DNA of 64,000 nt from positions 62,001 through 126,000 of the forward strand of contig NZ_JAQTHX010000003.1 in NCBI RefSeq assembly GCF_029433335.1, read 5' to 3'. The stretch is from Bifidobacterium sp. ESL0745 (GTDB taxonomy: Bacteria > Actinomycetota > Actinomycetes > Actinomycetales > Bifidobacteriaceae). The position numbers and the translations under genes were made by a program. Within the stretch, counting starts at the first letter, position 1, and each line of letters starts with the position of its first letter. Of this stretch, positions 34,632-43,660 are shown piece by piece. The notes below the pieces were generated by a model, which made no database searches, was not told the origin of the DNA, and worked only from the letters and a program-made list of their open reading frames with translations.

Positions 34632-36248
34632 ATGTCAAAGCACACTCCGCAACATGCACTGAGGACGCCCCGCACGCGCTCGCGCGCAGGACTGCTCACC
34701 ACCACCGGCCTCGCCGCCATCGCCCTGTCGGTGATGGCCCCCTCGGCCAACGCCGCCGTCCTCAACAACGACGGCTCCGTCACCATCCAGCCCGGCGACA
34801 CCCTCTCCCAGATCGCCACCGACTACGGTTCCAAGGACGGTCGCTGGGGCTACTGGAAGGGCTTCACCAGCGGCGACGACGACCTCATCTATCCCAACGA
34901 GGTCGTCGGCGATTCCCGCAGGATGGATACCTCCGGCCTTGAGGCCAAGTCCCGCGCGGCCTTGAAGAAGGGCGCCGTTCCGACGGCCTCCGTCACTACC
35001 GACGACGTCGACCAGCTGGCCCACGAGGTCATGCTCGGCGCATACGGCAACGGCGAGGCCCGCCGTGAGGCGCTTGGCGACAAGTACGACGCCGTCCAGG
35101 TCAGGGTCAACCAGCTCATGGGCTACGGCGTCGTCGCCGCGGCCAACGCCACCAACAGCGTCAACGCGCCTGCGTCCAACGCGGCCTCGCGCCCGATGAC
35201 GCATCCGTCCCAGGCCTACGGCCCGGTGCCTTCCGCTCCGGCCCCGGCGATCCCCGCTCCGGCACCTGCCGCCCCGGCTCCCGCCGCTCCGGTGGCATCC
35301 ACGCCTTCGACCCCTGCTCCCGCACCGTCAACCCCGTCGCAGCCGTCCACGCGTTCGCAGCCTTCACAGCCCTCCATGCCGTCCGCTCCGTCGACGCCTT
35401 CGCATCCGTCCACGCCTTCGACCCCGTCGCAGCCTTCACAGCCTTCGATCCCGTCGCATCCGTCGACGCCGTCCACGCCGTCCCATCCTTCGGTCACGCC
35501 GCATGACATCGTTCATCCCGCCGGCTCCGAAGGCACCTATGACCACAAGCCCTCGCCAGCCTGGACCGAGCACATCCGCGTCGATGAAAACGGCAACATG
35601 GTCGACGACGTTTCCGAACGCCCGTACTGGGTCGCCGGCACTCCGGCCACGCCCGGCACGCCCGCCACGACGCACGTCGTGCACCACGACGCCGTCCCCG
35701 GCTCCTCCGTCAACGAGAACGGCACGCCGGTCTGGGGCGACTGGGGCACCGCCGGCTACAGCCAGACGGTCACCGGCCGCATCTACACCTCCAAGCTCGA
35801 CGGCTTCCAGGTGAAGGACTGGTCGGGCACCGACCCGCAGGGCAAGGACTACGCGTTCGTCGCGGGCGCCGACATGACCATGGACTTCCACAACATGAGC
35901 CTTCCACAGGCCGTGTGGGACGCCCACCCCGGTCTTGAGGCCGCGCATGCCGCCGACTACCACAACGCCTTCACCGTCACCACGGTAAACGTTCCGCAGT
36001 GGATCGCCACCCCGGACAACGTGGGCAAGCGCAAGATCGCCTATTTCACCTACTCCGACGGCTTCCACACCCCGGTCGCCAACCCGAACGTCTACTACAA
36101 CCCCGCCACCGGCATCGACACCGCGGGCGAGACCTGGCACGACGTCGAGGGCTATCCCACGCACGTCGTGAACAAGCCCGGCACCGCGGCCTACGACGAA
36201 GTCGTCACCGACGCGCCAGCCGTCCCCGGCACCTGGAAGACCCGCTGA
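34632..36248 (+). CDS. Secreted LysM-domain protein with proline/serine-rich linker
   Basis: This 538-residue protein has an arginine-rich start and a signal peptide ending near A-N-A-A (about residue 41). One LysM domain follows (about 46-95: VTIQPGDTLSQIATDYGSKDG), the peptidoglycan-binding fold. Residues 180-300 are a Pro/Ala/Ser/Thr linker of repeated P-S-x-P units, suited to crossing the wall. The C-terminal 230 residues contain tryptophan- and tyrosine-rich segments that I do not recognise. There is no LPxTG signal, so LysM is the likely attachment. AAAAAGGAAAC precedes the ATG. The stop overlaps the next start (TGATG). It might change the host surface or take part in mating contact, which is inference. 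Confidence 0.8.
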   Translation: MSKHTPQHALRTPRTRSRAGLLTTTGLAAIALSVMAPSANAAVLNNDGSVTIQPGDTLSQIATDYGSKDGRWGYWKGFTSGDDDLIYPNEVVGDSRRMDTSGLEAKSRAALKKGAVPTASVTTDDVDQLAHEVMLGAYGNGEARREALGDKYDAVQVRVNQLMGYGVVAAANATNSVNAPASNAASRPMTHPSQAYGPVPSAPAPAIPAPAPAAPAPAAPVASTPSTPAPAPSTPSQPSTRSQPSQPSMPSAPSTPSHPSTPSTPSQPSQPSIPSHPSTPSTPSHPSVTPHDIVHPAGSEGTYDHKPSPAWTEHIRVDENGNMVDDVSERPYWVAGTPATPGTPATTHVVHHDAVPGSSVNENGTPVWGDWGTAGYSQTVTGRIYTSKLDGFQVKDWSGTDPQGKDYAFVAGADMTMDFHNMSLPQAVWDAHPGLEAAHAADYHNAFTVTTVNVPQWIATPDNVGKRKIAYFTYSDGFHTPVANPNVYYNPATGIDTAGETWHDVEGYPTHVVNKPGTAAYDEVVTDAPAVPGTWKTR

Positions 36249-36403
36249 TGCCCTCAGGCACCGACAGGCCGTCCGATCCCAAGGACGAGGGTGATGACGG
36301 CCGCCACACCGACGTATCGGTGGCTCCGGTCGTCATCGCCCTCGTCCTCCTCGCCATCGCCGTGGCCAGATTGATGCTCCGCGCCATGGTAATCTATTCG
36401 TAA
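36248..36403 (+). CDS. Small single-pass membrane protein overlapping the LysM gene
   Basis: This 51-residue protein starts at an ATG sharing one base with the LysM stop codon (TGATG), so translation is probably coupled. A charged N-terminus rich in Asp and Lys is followed by a hydrophobic helix V-A-P-V-V-I-A-L-V-L-L-A-I-A-V-A and a short positive end. Function unknown. The overlap, coding-like composition and position suggest it works with the LysM protein. Confidence 0.6.
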   Translation: MPSGTDRPSDPKDEGDDGRHTDVSVAPVVIALVLLAIAVARLMLRAMVIYS

Positions 36404-36415
36404 GGAGATGCCGTC

Positions 36416-36670
36416 ATGGCGACGGATGAAAAGACCCAACAGCCATTGCTGTACTACGACGACGATGCCCTTGACGCAGAACGTCAAGCGGTCGCCGAAC
36501 GCTATGGCCTTGACGACGATGCGACGCAACATCTGCTCGAAGACGACCTGTATCTGATCCGGGCCAAGGAGGATTGCGCCGCCGGCAAGCCGCAGAAGGC
36601 CATCGCCGAGGCGTTGATCGCATTGGCCGTCAAGGCCGAGTCGTATAGCTTCGGCCAGCCATCGGAATGA
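36416..36670 (+). CDS. Small acidic protein of unknown function
   Basis: This 84-residue protein has a perfect ribosome site (TAAGGAG) before the ATG and lies 12 bases after the small membrane protein. It is rich in Asp, Glu, Ala and Gln, is predicted mostly helical, and has no signal peptide or membrane segment. I recognise no family. It is the third gene of a tight cluster with the LysM protein. Confidence 0.65.
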   Translation: MATDEKTQQPLLYYDDDALDAERQAVAERYGLDDDATQHLLEDDLYLIRAKEDCAAGKPQKAIAEALIALAVKAESYSFGQPSE

Positions 36671-36814
36671 CAATCGAAAATATTGACCCTGGCACGCACC
36701 GTGCATGGGCTGTCGAGGTTCCGACCGCCGTACCCTCAAAAGCGAAACGGCGGCCATCACCGTAATTACCAATTAAAAAAGCTGATATACCAACCGCAAT
36801 AAACAGGAGTTGAA

Positions 36815-37681
36815 TTGATAAAGAAATCCACAATGGAAAAAATTCTGTCGGTGATATGCGGCGGCGTAATGCTCATAGGCACAGCCGCTTGCGGGGCGTC
36901 AAGCGGCGCCACCCCGAAGACTTCCGCCCCAGAGAACAAGCCGAGCACGCTTTCCGAGACCTTGGAAAACGAGCAGTCAGTTTGGTTCCACAGCAACGGC
37001 AAGCCGACAAAAACCGAAGACGTCGACGAAGTCTGGGCATTCGACCACGGCAAAGTAACTGTTTATCAAGTCTCCTATTATGCATCCGAAGAACCACTGG
37101 TGGAATCACCGTATTCCGTATTCAAAGGCTTGACATCGTACAGTCAGATCGTCGACAAAGCCAAGTCTCTAAATAAAAGGATATTTGACAAGGAGCAAAA
37201 AGACCAGATTAATGAAGCTCAACGCCTCATCACCAATCCGCAGACCAGAGAAGGGACCGACCCAGACCAGCCTGCCGCTGAAAAGAAATTCATTCCTGCC
37301 GCACAAGCCATGAAGTACCAAGCTCCACAGCAGACGAGCTACAGTCTCACTGTAAAGGCCGATGAAACCGGAAACGGTGTCACGGAAGAAACAATTAAGG
37401 TCCCCCAAAGTTTACGGCTTAATCTCTATGCTGTTGACGTGAACGCGAATAAATATTCTGCTGGATGGACACACTGGCCTGCGAGCATCACCTTCAACAG
37501 GTCGACACCGTCTGCATACCCAGTTTACGAGAAAACGTACTCCGGCGTGTGCACCTTAGACGAAGATGAAGATGCTGACGAAGCCAATGATTTCTTTGTC
37601 CGCGCGGACACTGACGGGCATGCGCAGCCACAGGTCCTTCTCGACACCGTGAAGACCAAGGGCGTCAAGGTCAAGGATTGA
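36815..37681 (+). CDS. Lipoprotein of unknown function carried by the element
   Basis: This 288-residue protein has MIKKSTMEKILSV, a hydrophobic run and the lipobox G-T-A-A-C, followed by a Ser/Thr/Pro-rich spacer, so it should be lipid-anchored outside the membrane. The mature part is hydrophilic with many Asp, Glu, Lys and Thr residues and no recognised domain. The TTG start at 36815 is chosen because ACAGGAG stands at correct spacing; the ATG at 36833 would shorten the signal peptide. A terminator follows. It could be an exclusion or surface factor of the element, but no motif proves this. Confidence 0.75.
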   Translation: MIKKSTMEKILSVICGGVMLIGTAACGASSGATPKTSAPENKPSTLSETLENEQSVWFHSNGKPTKTEDVDEVWAFDHGKVTVYQVSYYASEEPLVESPYSVFKGLTSYSQIVDKAKSLNKRIFDKEQKDQINEAQRLITNPQTREGTDPDQPAAEKKFIPAAQAMKYQAPQQTSYSLTVKADETGNGVTEETIKVPQSLRLNLYAVDVNANKYSAGWTHWPASITFNRSTPSAYPVYEKTYSGVCTLDEDEDADEANDFFVRADTDGHAQPQVLLDTVKTKGVKVKD

Positions 37682-37733
37682 CAATCAATGGACACGTCGG
37701 GTGAAGCGAACCCGGCACATCACGGTTTGAACC

Positions 37734-37785
37734 GGCCCGTATTCGGGAGCTATAAAAGAGCTCACGAGTACGGGCCTTCTTTTTC
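37734..37785 (+). terminator. Terminator after the lipoprotein gene
   Basis: GGCCCGTA and TACGGGCC arms enclose a secondary GAGCT/AGCTC stem and are followed by TTCTTTTT. Confidence 0.85.
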
Positions 37786-38339
37786 CCGCCACGCACCACC
37801 TCCCACAGCCCACGGCCGGCGAGGAGGAGGCGTGGGCCCCTGCACACCACACACGACCTCCAACGGTTCTTTATTATTTATATTTATTTCCTTTTACCTG
37901 TTAAACAAGAAAAACAGTGTGCATGTGTGCAAGACGAAGCCTTGGGGGATGGAAGCCCTTGAGCCACAAGGGCTGCGCCTCCCCTCCCCCGTCGCACACG
38001 CGTGGGCCACGGGAATGTGGAAAGTGTGCACTCCCAATACCGCGGCCAAATAGCGGGGGCGGGTGGTGCTCATGCTCCGTTGCCCCGATGTTTCGGGCCG
38101 AGACGGCTCAGTATCTCGTCAAGGCCGCAGGTGAGCGATTCACTCTGACGGCCCGCTTCATTCTTATGGTGATGGCATTGACGCCTGTTTACCCGCGTAC
38201 ACCCATGCGTGTGCCTTGGGCGCGGTTGTCCGCTTCCGTACCGTATGGCGGCCGTGCCGCAGCGCACATGTTTCGCCCGTCCCGGTTCACGGGGTCCGTC
38301 CACCGGCTATAACCGCGTTCTCGTGGGACGTGATTGAAA

Positions 38340-38454
38340 ACGATCTATGTGATTTATGCATATTTATATGATGCATATGCATCTATATGATGAACATAAA
38401 ATGGCTGTTTTTCAACGTTTCTAAGTTTACAGTTCTGTATATTCAGTGTATAAT
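38340..38454 (+). promoter_or_regulatory. Relaxase promoter with adjacent 14-bp palindrome (possible oriT area)
   Basis: TTTACA (38426-38431) and TATAAT (38449-38454) are separated by 17 bases, a near-consensus promoter 42 bases before the relaxase start. Upstream, the perfect palindrome GATGCATATGCATC (38370-38383) is flanked by TATATGATG repeats, suggesting an operator. The whole 814-bp gap 37682-38495 has no convincing gene. It would be the expected place for the transfer origin, but no nick site is recognised. Confidence 0.6.
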
Positions 38455-38495
38455 ATGTCTTATATTCGTTTATTCGGAGTTAGAGGTGAGGGGTC

Positions 38496-40038
38496 ATGCC
38501 GAGCACGACGATGCGGTTTCATATCGGGGCTGATCCGGTCCTGAAACACAACAACCGCACGAAGAAAATCGTGAAATACGAGTCGCACATTGACCCCGAT
38601 GGGTATCACGAGAGCTGGCGGGACGGCACACTCGAAGACAAGTACGCCGAGCTGTTCGGCGGGGCGATCGAGGAGTACAACAAGGGGCGTCGCAAGGACC
38701 GGCGGCTCACCGTCGCCAGATACATGGACAAGGTGGCGGGCGACCGGCGCGGCCGCGCCAACAGGGCGGCGAGCAAGACCGCCGGCCGCGAGGTCAAGGG
38801 CAAGCACCTGGCCTACGAGGCGATCGTGGGCGTGGGCAACACCAACTAGGCCCGCGACGCCAAGGGGCGCATCGTCCGGGCCGCCGACGGGTCGCGGCTG
38901 ATGCCCCAGCGCGTGCCGGACGAGGTCAACCGCGCGATCGTGCGCGAATACTATGAGGACTTCGAGGCACGCAACTCCACGCCGGACGGCGGTGGGCTGA
39001 AGCTGGTGAGCGCGCAATGGCATCAGGACGAGTTTTTTCACTGAACACCACAACGGCAGATCGACAAGGATATACGGCGCCGCCCATGCACACCTCGACT
39101 TCGTCCCGGTCACGACAGGCTACAAGCGCGGCCCCCAACGTCAGGTCTCGATCGGCAAATGCCTCAACCAGCTTGGCTTCAAAGACATTTACGAGCAGGA
39201 CGAGGACGGCAAACGCCACCTGCATACCGCATGGGCGCAATGGGAGGCCCGCGAACGCGCCGAGATGGAACGCATCACCCTGAAATATCTGCCCGGCTAC
39301 ACCATCGACCACCCCGACGCCGGCAAGAGGCGCGAGACGCTGCCCAAGGCCGTCTACGAGCGCGAGAGGGACCTCGACGAGCAGGCCGACCACAACCGCC
39401 GCCAGAAGGAACACCTCAAACAGGAGTCTGCAAGGCTCGACGAGCGTGAGACCCAGCAGGCGGCCGACGATTTCAACAGTGTCCTGCGCGACCGCGCCGC
39501 CGATGAACGGGCATAAAAGCTTGACGAGCAGGAACAGGAACGGGAACGCAGGATCGACGAGCGCGAGCGTGGCCAGGAGAACCGTGAGCGCGAGTTCCGC
39601 CAGCGTCAGGCCGACACCGCAACAGCCGAACGCAAGGCGGCGGCCAAGCGCAGGCAGCGTGACGAGCAGCGCCAAAACGAGTTCGAGCAGCGTGAAGCCG
39701 AGCTCGACCGGCGCGAACGGCTCCAAAGCGAGCGGGAACGCCGACACAGCCCGACGAACTACGCCCTCGCCGTCCTCAAGATTCTCCGTGAGGGAGTCTT
39801 CGTGATGGGGTCGCCAGACCCGGTCAAACGGGTGCTGCGCGAGGCCCTGTGGCGGCTGATCGCCTATCTTATGCGCCCGTCTCGTGACCTGGAGCGCATC
39901 AACCGCCAGATCGCCGAGGACGACGCCAGGCTCGAGGAGGTGCGGGCCGGCCGCGAGCCGATCGACATCGAGCACGAGAAACAATGGGAGCGCCAACGCC
40001 AATACGAGCGCCAGAACGAAATGCAGATGGAACTATGA
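38496..40038 (+). pseudogene. MobV/Pre-type relaxase, broken by two stops and a frameshift
   Basis: Joining the pieces gives a protein of about 513 residues. The N-terminal part begins MRFHIGADPVLKHNNRTKK. In the middle, G-A-A-H-A-H-L-D-F-V-P-V-T-T-G-Y matches the relaxase metal/histidine motif of Pre/Mob proteins, followed by Q-V-S-I-G-K-C-L-N-Q-L-G-F. A long charged coiled-coil follows. Lesions: an in-frame TAG at 38847-38849; a T6 tract at 39033-39038 where one T too many leads to TGA at 39042-39044; and TAA at 39514-39516 inside the coiled-coil. All flanking sequence remains clearly coding in the expected frames. Intact, it would nick DNA at oriT for mobilization. Confidence 0.85.
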
Positions 40039-40113
40039 CCCAATCTACATCCCCACATATCAAGATTCAGGCCACGGCAAAGCGCCGCGACCGCAACAGG
40101 AAAGGAGACCATC

Positions 40114-40565
40114 ATGGCCACCAAAACCACGCCCCCGAAGGACGGCGACGACAACGAACAATCAAGGAAAAGGAAGGAGGAGCTGAAGAAGTTGGAACGC
40201 AACTATTTCGGCGACGATGGCATCGGGACGCCCATGCGCCGCAGACCACCGCGCCGCCCTGGCCCGGGAACGCTCCGCACCCTCAGTCGCGCCGGTCTAC
40301 GAGCCCAGGGGAAAACGAACAAGAGCTGATTGAGACTGAAAGCGCTCGCGTTCGCCGTGATTTCGCAGCAGCGCTGGAGGCTGTAAACAACCCGCAATCC
40401 AGGAACCAGAGTGACGAAAAATCCAGAGAAACCAACACGCCCCTCCCCTATTTCAACGATTCGGTGTATCAGTTCATGCAAACCCACGATGAGCAGGGTC
40501 GCCCCATCGACGAGGACGGCAACGTGATTCCCGATCCGTCCGATGACGATGAGTACGGATGCTGA
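40114..40565 (+). pseudogene. Small mobilization-associated protein, probably frameshifted
   Basis: A strong ribosome site (AAAGGAGACC) precedes the ATG of MATKTTPPKDGDDNEQSRKR. This frame stays coding-like until about codon 45 and then ends in arginine-rich shadow sequence. Another frame is clearly coding from about 40270 to 40565 (E-L-I-E-T-E-S-A-R-V-R-R-D-F and an acidic end) but has no start of its own. One missing base in the GC-rich tract near 40250-40290 would join them into about 150 residues. Function unknown. It follows the relaxase. Confidence 0.5.
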
Positions 40566-40581
40566 CCGCCACTCCGTTAAC

Positions 40582-40619
40582 GGGCTGTCAGGCTGGGGTA
40601 TACCCCGGTCTGACAGCCC
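40582..40619. repeat. Inverted repeat before the serine recombinase
   Basis: GGGCTGTCAG (40582-40591) and CTGACAGCCC (40610-40619) enclose a second palindrome, GGGGTATACCCC. It lies 72 bases before the recombinase start, so it may be a terminator or the recombinase's own site. Confidence 0.6.
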
Positions 40620-40691
40620 ACATACCATCCATCCGCGTAAGGACAGGGTGGGGTTTCCGTTTTTTCTTACACATTCGTCGGAAGGCCGACC

Positions 40692-41324
40692 ATGAATTTA
40701 CAGCAGCAGGAACAGAACACACAACGGCCCACACAGGGCGACGGCAAAGGCCAGACCGTGGGCTACGTGCGCGTGAGCAGCGCCGACCAGAACGAGGCCC
40801 GGCAGCTCGATGCCATCGGGAACGTTGACCGGCTGTTCAGCGAGAAGGTCAGCGGCAAGGACACCAACCGGCCCCTCCTCAAGGAGATGCTCGACTACGT
40901 GCGCGAGGGCGACGTCGTCAAGGTCAAGTCCCCCGATAGACTTGCCCGCAGCACCACGGATCTCTTGAATCTCATCAAGACGCTGGATGGCAAAGGCGTG
41001 AGCGTGCGGTTCATCGACGAGCCGCAACTCAACACCGGCACCCCCGAGAGCACGTTCATGCTCACCGTGCTCGGCGCGGTCGCCGAACTGGAACGCGCCA
41101 CGATCCGCGAACGCCAGGCCGAGGGCATCGCCCTGGCCAAACAGCGCGGCGTCTACCGCCGCAAACGCACACACAAGCTCGACGCCGAACGCATCGGCCA
41201 GGCCCGCACATGGATCGCGGCGAGCATACCCAAGGCCGAGGCGGCCCGTAGGCTCGGCGTCTCCCGCCCCACGCTCTACGAGGCTCTCAAACAGCGTGAG
41301 AAAAATACTGAAGCCAACCCGTGA
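40692..41324 (+). CDS. Serine recombinase (resolvase/invertase family)
   Basis: This 210-residue protein has the resolvase fold: GYVRVSSADQNEARQL near residue 20 with the nucleophilic serine, then DRLARSTTDLLNL with the arginines of the active site, G-V-S-V-R-F-I-D-E and E-R-A-T-I-R-E-R-Q-A-E-G-I. A C-terminal helix-turn-helix K-A-E-A-A-R-R-L-G-V-S-R-P-T-L-Y follows. It probably resolves multimers or inverts a small segment of the element. It appears intact, unlike the relaxase and integrase. GGAAGG stands before the ATG. Inverted repeats on both sides (40582-40619 and 41397-41432) are candidate substrates. Confidence 0.92.
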   Translation: MNLQQQEQNTQRPTQGDGKGQTVGYVRVSSADQNEARQLDAIGNVDRLFSEKVSGKDTNRPLLKEMLDYVREGDVVKVKSPDRLARSTTDLLNLIKTLDGKGVSVRFIDEPQLNTGTPESTFMLTVLGAVAELERATIRERQAEGIALAKQRGVYRRKRTHKLDAERIGQARTWIAASIPKAEAARRLGVSRPTLYEALKQREKNTEANP

Positions 41325-41360
41325 ACCACATAAAGATTTCGACAACGGCACTAACAAAAA

Positions 41361-41381
41361 GGCAACGGGAAACCCGTTGCC
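41361..41381 (+). terminator. Terminator after the serine recombinase
   Basis: The short perfect hairpin GGCAACGG-GAAAC-CCGTTGCC begins 36 bases after the stop. Confidence 0.7.
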
Positions 41382-41396
41382 ATAGAATCCAGTAAT

Positions 41397-41432
41397 ATTA
41401 GTGTCACGCATCTTTCGCTGCATGACACTAAT
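41397..41432. repeat. Inverted repeat downstream of the serine recombinase
   Basis: ATTAGTGTCA (41397-41406) and TGACACTAAT (41423-41432) are perfect arms with a 16-base spacer. It may be a recombination site or a terminator for the opposite strand. Confidence 0.55.
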
Positions 41433-41455
41433 CTGGACCGCTCCGCAGGGCCGGC

Positions 41456-41851
41456 CTACGGCCGGGACGGCGGCGCGACCGATGTGAACGGTACGCCGCC
41501 AGGCTGCGCCGGCATTATCGGCGGAGCCGCTAAAGGAGCCCTTGGTGACATAGGAGTCACCTTGGCCACATCCGCGTAAGACGGTGGCGCAGTTACTCCC
41601 GGAACGGACAAACTACGCCATTCCGTATAGGCGGCTTGCCTGCTGGCAAACTCGGCATCGTTACGACGATCGCGGGGCGTCTTGTGGTCCGTCTGATACT
41701 CGTTCCAAGCCGTTCGCCGCACGAGCCCACGTTCACGGCGCCCATTCTGCCGGGCAGGGCTGAGCCAGCCATACAACGGGTTCTTCTGATCCGGCTCATG
41801 CCATTTGTTAGACGGAACCAGACTGGCTACGAGCGGCTCCGTGCGCGTCAT
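41456..41851 (-). CDS. Hypothetical protein overlapping the primase end
   Basis: This frame of about 131 residues, MTRTEPLVASLVPSNKW onward, overlaps the last 44 bases of the primase gene in another frame. Its composition (W, Y, D and a Pro/Ala-rich end) looks coding. No family is recognised. The frame extends to a GTG at 41890, and no good ribosome site marks either start. It could instead be a displaced C-terminal extension of the primase, but the primase frame ends at normal length. Confidence 0.45.
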   Translation of the reverse strand: MTRTEPLVASLVPSNKWHEPDQKNPLYGWLSPARQNGRRERGLVRRTAWNEYQTDHKTPRDRRNDAEFASRQAAYTEWRSLSVPGVTAPPSYADVAKVTPMSPRAPLAAPPIMPAQPGGVPFTSVAPPSRP

Positions 41852-43403
41852 CCATTCTGACACGTTGAACTTGCTTGACCTTGCTCTCACCGTCTTTGTC
41901 GCGGACGACCATCCAAGTGTCGTCGGACTCTGCCAGCTTCGACAGACGCCCGATGACTTTGTTCCGGTTCTCAGGATGCGAGCTCGGGTAATTAGCTTTC
42001 ATTGTCACCAAGTAGAAACCGTAGAACTCGTCGAACGGCAGGAACGCTTCATGAAGACCGGGCTTGACTTCGTTCCAGATGGCGGCGACCGGATCGTTAT
42101 CCTGCTGGAAGGCTTCGAGCATCATCTTGGAGGTATCCGTGGTTTCCAGATGGTCGAAGTCCTCAAGTTCCATCAGCAGCTGCCAGGCGAACCATGAAAG
42201 CACTTTCGGATCCTTGAGATACGTGGTTTTGATAAGGCGATCCTTGTGCTCCTCGTCGAAATGCTGGGTGAATGGCAAAATCAACATCCGCCTTAGCATT
42301 GATTCTCCTTTGTCGCGGATATGGGGAAGGTCGTTCGTACAAAAAACGCACAGGATATGTGGTTGGTACATGATGGCCGGCAGACCTTTGCGGTCAACGC
42401 TCACCGGGTCCCCGGTGGTGACGGACTTCAACGCATCCGCACGGCTGACCAGCGCCGAGGCGTCCTGCTCGTCGCTGACATTGAGCCGCTTGCCAATAAG
42501 CTGCTGCATTCCGAAACGAGTGAAGAACCCGGTCAACGGGAGGCTCGAACAAACCGACAGCCCCACCATCTGGCGCATGGACTCAGCCACCGTCGACTTG
42601 CCCGTGCTGCCGTCTTCCGAATAGAAAATCACGAAGTGCTGCCAATCCTGATACGGCCGTAAGGCAGCACACATGACCTGCATGAGCTGGTGCCTTGTAG
42701 CATCATCGGGAACAGTCTCCCTCAACCATGACAGCGGATCCCAATACGTGCCGTCCAGCTTCCCGATCCGCGGTAGTTCCGGTTTGCTTTCGGGCATGTC
42801 GACCGGGGACTTCGCCAGGAACACCTCGTCGGGAGTGAAAGGCCTGAGCTTTTTCGTCTTGTAGTTGAACAGGCCGTTGTGCATGGGAATCGTATAGGGG
42901 TTGTCGCACTCATGGACCCTGGGGACATGGGCACTGAGCCAGCGTCTGAACTCCATAATCCATTTGGCGTTAGCCTCCGGATTGTACTCATACGCTAACG
43001 AGGCCAGCAGCTGTTCTGTCAGGATCTTATAGATGCCCTCGTCATCGCCGGTCTCTATGTACATGCCCAGCAAGCCATTTACAGTGGAGCCATCAGTCCC
43101 ACTAGCAATGATCATTGCAACCCGATGCAGCTTGAAGAATACATAACCCGCTTGATGGGGTGTAATCTCGGTCAGTGGCTTCCATTTCTGGTCGCTCCTG
43201 CCTGTCGAACGCATTTCGATATTATGCTGGTCAATGCAGTCATTCGACTTGCGGATGATCTTGCGGCGGATTTTTCTGATGTCGCACAAATCATGTTTGA
43301 AGGCCCAATCCATCACCTCACGGACGATGCGGGCAAACATATCACCATAGGTTTCAGGATCATCATCAGAAGGCCGTCCGAAGTAAGGTTCGTCCTCGCT
43401 CAT
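41808..43403 (-). CDS. P4-type phage/plasmid primase-helicase (SF3)
   Basis: This 531-residue protein has a D5_N-like N-terminal part and a superfamily 3 helicase core. The core has Walker A DGSTGKSTVAESM (about residue 275), Walker B-like R-L-N-V-S-D-E-Q-D-A and the sensor segment H-I-L-C-V-F-C-T-N-D-L-P-H-I. Such proteins unwind the replication origin of plasmids, phages and satellite elements. The N-terminal prim-pol domain of larger family members is absent. The start is preceded by GGGAGG, and its ATG overlaps the stop of the upstream HTH gene. It implies that the element has or had an excised replicating form. Confidence 0.85.
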   Translation of the reverse strand: MSEDEPYFGRPSDDDPETYGDMFARIVREVMDWAFKHDLCDIRKIRRKIIRKSNDCIDQHNIEMRSTGRSDQKWKPLTEITPHQAGYVFFKLHRVAMIIASGTDGSTVNGLLGMYIETGDDEGIYKILTEQLLASLAYEYNPEANAKWIMEFRRWLSAHVPRVHECDNPYTIPMHNGLFNYKTKKLRPFTPDEVFLAKSPVDMPESKPELPRIGKLDGTYWDPLSWLRETVPDDATRHQLMQVMCAALRPYQDWQHFVIFYSEDGSTGKSTVAESMRQMVGLSVCSSLPLTGFFTRFGMQQLIGKRLNVSDEQDASALVSRADALKSVTTGDPVSVDRKGLPAIMYQPHILCVFCTNDLPHIRDKGESMLRRMLILPFTQHFDEEHKDRLIKTTYLKDPKVLSWFAWQLLMELEDFDHLETTDTSKMMLEAFQQDNDPVAAIWNEVKPGLHEAFLPFDEFYGFYLVTMKANYPSSHPENRNKVIGRLSKLAESDDTWMVVRDKDGESKVKQVQRVRMDDAHGAARSQSGSV

Positions 43404-43660
43404 CGTGCGCCTCCCTCAGATTTGGGACCACGTTCACAAGACCGCAACCAAGTATCAAGGTCTTTCAATCGATATTTAACTGTTTTGGCACCCGGCTTCA
43501 AATACTTCGGTCCTTTGTGGACGAACCGAAGTTGAGCCATATGACCAACGGTAAGGCCACAATGATTAGCCGCTTCCTTCGTGTCGCACAACACGTCATC
43601 GGTTGCAGACTCTTTTGGCTTTTGTGAATTATCTTTATCTGGTAGAGCATTCGCAATCAC
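43400..43660 (-). CDS. Excisionase-like helix-turn-helix protein
   Basis: This 86-residue protein contains D-V-L-C-D-T-K-E-A-A-N-H-C-G-L-T-V-G-H-M-A-Q-L-R-F and then G-P-K-Y-L-K, the pattern of MerR-like HTH_17/AlpA excisionase proteins that bend DNA during excision or control replication. GTG is the start, with AAAAGGAA before it. Its stop overlaps the primase start (ATGA), so the pair is translated together. The 628-base gap upstream probably holds its promoter. Confidence 0.8.
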   Translation of the reverse strand: MIANALPDKDNSQKPKESATDDVLCDTKEAANHCGLTVGHMAQLRFVHKGPKYLKPGAKTVKYRLKDLDTWLRSCERGPKSEGGAR

